From Aequorivita sublithincola DSM 14238 (GTDB lineage: Bacteria > Bacteroidota > Bacteroidia > Flavobacteriales > Flavobacteriaceae): a stretch of DNA of 64,000 nucleotides. The stretch spans positions 1,763,001-1,827,000 of the forward strand of contig NC_018013.1 of NCBI RefSeq assembly GCF_000265385.1. The letters are read 5' to 3'. The position numbers and the translations under genes are program-made. Positions 62,741 to 64,000 of the stretch are shown here, piece by piece (the stretch's first letter is position 1; the number at the start of each line of letters is the position of its first letter). The notes under the pieces are model-generated. The model was not told the origin of the DNA, ran no database searches, and saw only the letters and a list, made by a program, of their open reading frames with translations.

Positions 62741-63802
62741 TTGAAAAAAGAAACATATCATATTATTGGTGTAATGAGTGGCACCTCTCTGGATGGAATT
62801 GATTTGGCAGAAATCATTTTCAATTATTCCGAAGAAAAATGGAGTTTTGAAATCCTCGCTGCTGAAACCGTTTCATATTCTTCGTTTTGGAAAGACGAGC
62901 TTCGCGAAGCCGTCAATTGTTCCGAAGAAAAGCTGGAACGACTCGATTTTAAATACACCGAAAAGCTTTCAGAAGAAATTATAAAATTCATTAGAAAACA
63001 CAACATACGAGAAATTGACGCTGTTTGTAGTCACGGGCATACCATTTTGCATCGACCCGAAAAGGGGTTGACCTATCAAATTGGAAATCTTCCACGCATT
63101 TCAAAAATGCTTGGCAAAACTGTAGTTTGCGATTTTAGAGTGCAAGATGTTGAACTTGGCGGACAAGGCGCGCCATTAGTGCCGATAGGAGATAAGCTAC
63201 TTTTCCCTGAATATGATTATTGTTTAAATCTCGGAGGTTTTGCAAATTGTTCATTCGAAAAAAATGATAAACGCATCGCTTTCGATATTTGTCCTGCGAA
63301 TATCGTTTTAAATAAATACGCCGAAAAACTTGGGAATGATTTTGATGAAGGAGGAAAGATTGCAGCTTCAGGAAAAGTTGATAATAATTTGCTTCAGAAG
63401 TTAAACGAGCTTTCATTCTACAATGAAAATTCACCGAAATCCTTAGGTTTAGAATGGGTTAAAGAAAACATTTTTCCACTTTTGGAGACTTCGGAAATTT
63501 CTTCCGAAGATATTTTGAGAACTTTTACGGAGCATATTGCATTTCAACTTGCCAATCAGTTTTCAAAAGATTCTTCAGTTTTAATAACAGGCGGAGGCGC
63601 ATATAATTCTTTTTTGATTGAAAGATTGAAAGATTTGGCTTCAATTGAAGTGGTTATTCCTTTCGCAGAAATTGTTGAATACAAAGAAGCTTTGATTTTT
63701 GGGCTTTTAGGTGTCTTAAAATTGAGAGATGAGGTGAATTGTTTGTCCAGTGTTACTGGAGCTTCAAAGGATCATTCTTCGGGGAAAATATTCTCTCCAT
63801 AA
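62741..63802 (+). CDS. anmK: Anhydro-N-acetylmuramic acid kinase
   Basis: 353 aa. Phosphorylates anhydroMurNAc from recycled peptidoglycan. The N-terminal GVMSGTSLDGID (10-21) binds phosphate. VCSHGHTILHRP, LGGQGAPLVPIGDKLLF, CLNLGGFANCSF and ITGGGAYNSFLIERL are family motifs. The start codon is TTG at 62741; the first in-frame ATG (Met12) lies inside the phosphate loop and would destroy it. Confidence 0.94.
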   Translation: MKKETYHIIGVMSGTSLDGIDLAEIIFNYSEEKWSFEILAAETVSYSSFWKDELREAVNCSEEKLERLDFKYTEKLSEEIIKFIRKHNIREIDAVCSHGHTILHRPEKGLTYQIGNLPRISKMLGKTVVCDFRVQDVELGGQGAPLVPIGDKLLFPEYDYCLNLGGFANCSFEKNDKRIAFDICPANIVLNKYAEKLGNDFDEGGKIAASGKVDNNLLQKLNELSFYNENSPKSLGLEWVKENIFPLLETSEISSEDILRTFTEHIAFQLANQFSKDSSVLITGGGAYNSFLIERLKDLASIEVVIPFAEIVEYKEALIFGLLGVLKLRDEVNCLSSVTGASKDHSSGKIFSP

Positions 63803-63841
63803 TTTTTATTCAAAATAAATATAAAGCCTTGACAAGTTTTT

Positions 63842-63849
63842 TATATTTG
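63842..63849 (+). promoter_or_regulatory. Candidate -7 box for the amino-acid dehydrogenase gene
   Basis: TATATTTG fits TAnnTTTG, 51 bp before the ATG at 63901. Confidence 0.4.
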
Positions 63850-63900
63850 TCATCACGCTCCTTCGCATTAGCTAAGGAAAACTTTAACTCTCCGCATTAA

Positions 63901-64000
63901 ATGAAAGATTTACTAAAAAAGTACGAAGAAAAAGAACCCGAAATAGTTTTTCATTGGAATGACTCTGAAACAGAGGCTGAAGGCTGGACAGTAATAAATT
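63901..64000 (+). CDS. Glu/Leu/Phe/Val dehydrogenase (3' truncated by window edge)
   Basis: Only 33 codons are visible: MKDLLKKYEEKEPEIVFHWN then DSETEAEGWTVIN. This is the characteristic N-terminus of flavobacterial NAD-dependent Glu/Leu/Phe/Val dehydrogenases, which deaminate amino acids to oxo acids. The catalytic part is outside the window. TAnnTTTG box 51 bp upstream. Confidence 0.75.
   Translation, partial: MKDLLKKYEEKEPEIVFHWNDSETEAEGWTVIN

Noticed and set aside
28627..63849. TTG-N10-TAnnTTTG pattern before mvaD, mevalonate kinase and the amino-acid dehydrogenase
   Set aside because: The spacing is not the known 17-23 bp and the porin promoter lacks it; likely chance in AT-rich DNA.

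Overview
The window looks like a chromosomal stretch of a marine-type Flavobacteriaceae (Bacteroidota). The genus cannot be fixed from sequence alone; an Aequorivita-like relative is a guess. The evidence is low GC, many secreted proteins ending in type IX secretion (T9SS) type A sorting domains, lipoproteins, TAnnTTTG promoter boxes, little Shine-Dalgarno signal, a mevalonate pathway, a UbiA enzyme for ether-type lipid heads, a hybrid two-component/AraC regulator, and the N-terminus of a flavobacterial Glu/Leu/Phe/Val dehydrogenase. Two tRNA genes (Gly-GCC, Leu-TAA) are present; no rRNA, CRISPR array or intact transposon is visible.

Layout. 1-2.5 kb: type I restriction HsdR, cut by the window edge. 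2.7-7.4 kb: small genes (DUF2188, a small membrane protein, a DUF4403-like protein, a T9SS-exported FG-GAP-like protein, a lipoprotein) among dispersed REP-like repeats and a foldback element. 7.45-9.07 kb: FMN-binding glutamate synthase-family membrane protein. 9.2-23.0 kb: minus-strand array of eight T9SS-exported surface proteins. Four of these are 7-repeat paralogues of 528-529 aa; the others are a pectin-lyase-like adhesin, a 6-repeat propeller, a subtilase and another repeat protein. 23.3-28.2 kb: minus-strand operon of an ECF sigma factor, a single-TM TPR protein (putative anti-sigma) and a secreted, membrane-anchored TPR-CHAT protein, with a 21 x 7-bp tandem array between the first two genes. 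28.7-36 kb: mvaD, a second TPR-CHAT protein, mevalonate kinase, UbiA and a TrmH-type methyltransferase. 36.3-42.9 kb: mutS, two tRNAs, a small lipoprotein, the DUF4130/radical-SAM DNA-repair pair, and a divergent XRE-S24 repressor with palindromic operators. 43-49 kb: two small periplasmic proteins, hemL, a glucosaminidase-LysM lipoprotein, an ACC deaminase-family enzyme and three small exported proteins. 49.4-55.9 kb: operon of a hybrid sensor/AraC regulator, an 88-aa TM protein ending in half a T9SS domain, an OmpA-family protein and a metzincin-motif protein with FG-GAP repeats. 56-64 kb: a large lipoprotein, rnhB, a porin, an acyl-CoA dehydrogenase, anmK and the start of the amino-acid dehydrogenase.

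Most interesting system. Six transcription units of the T9SS array, one gene remnant, and the ECF sigma gene itself carry the same upstream element on the minus strand: an A-rich tract, then GATGAC(C/A), then 14 bp (15 in two near-identical copies), then CG(T/A)-type -10. This is the shape of an ECF promoter. Together with matching hairpin terminators it divides the 9-28 kb region into discrete units. It suggests a self-activating ECF sigma, putative membrane anti-sigma and CHAT-protein module controlling a neighbouring, recombining array of surface proteins. That link is inference; the promoter spacing is seen directly.
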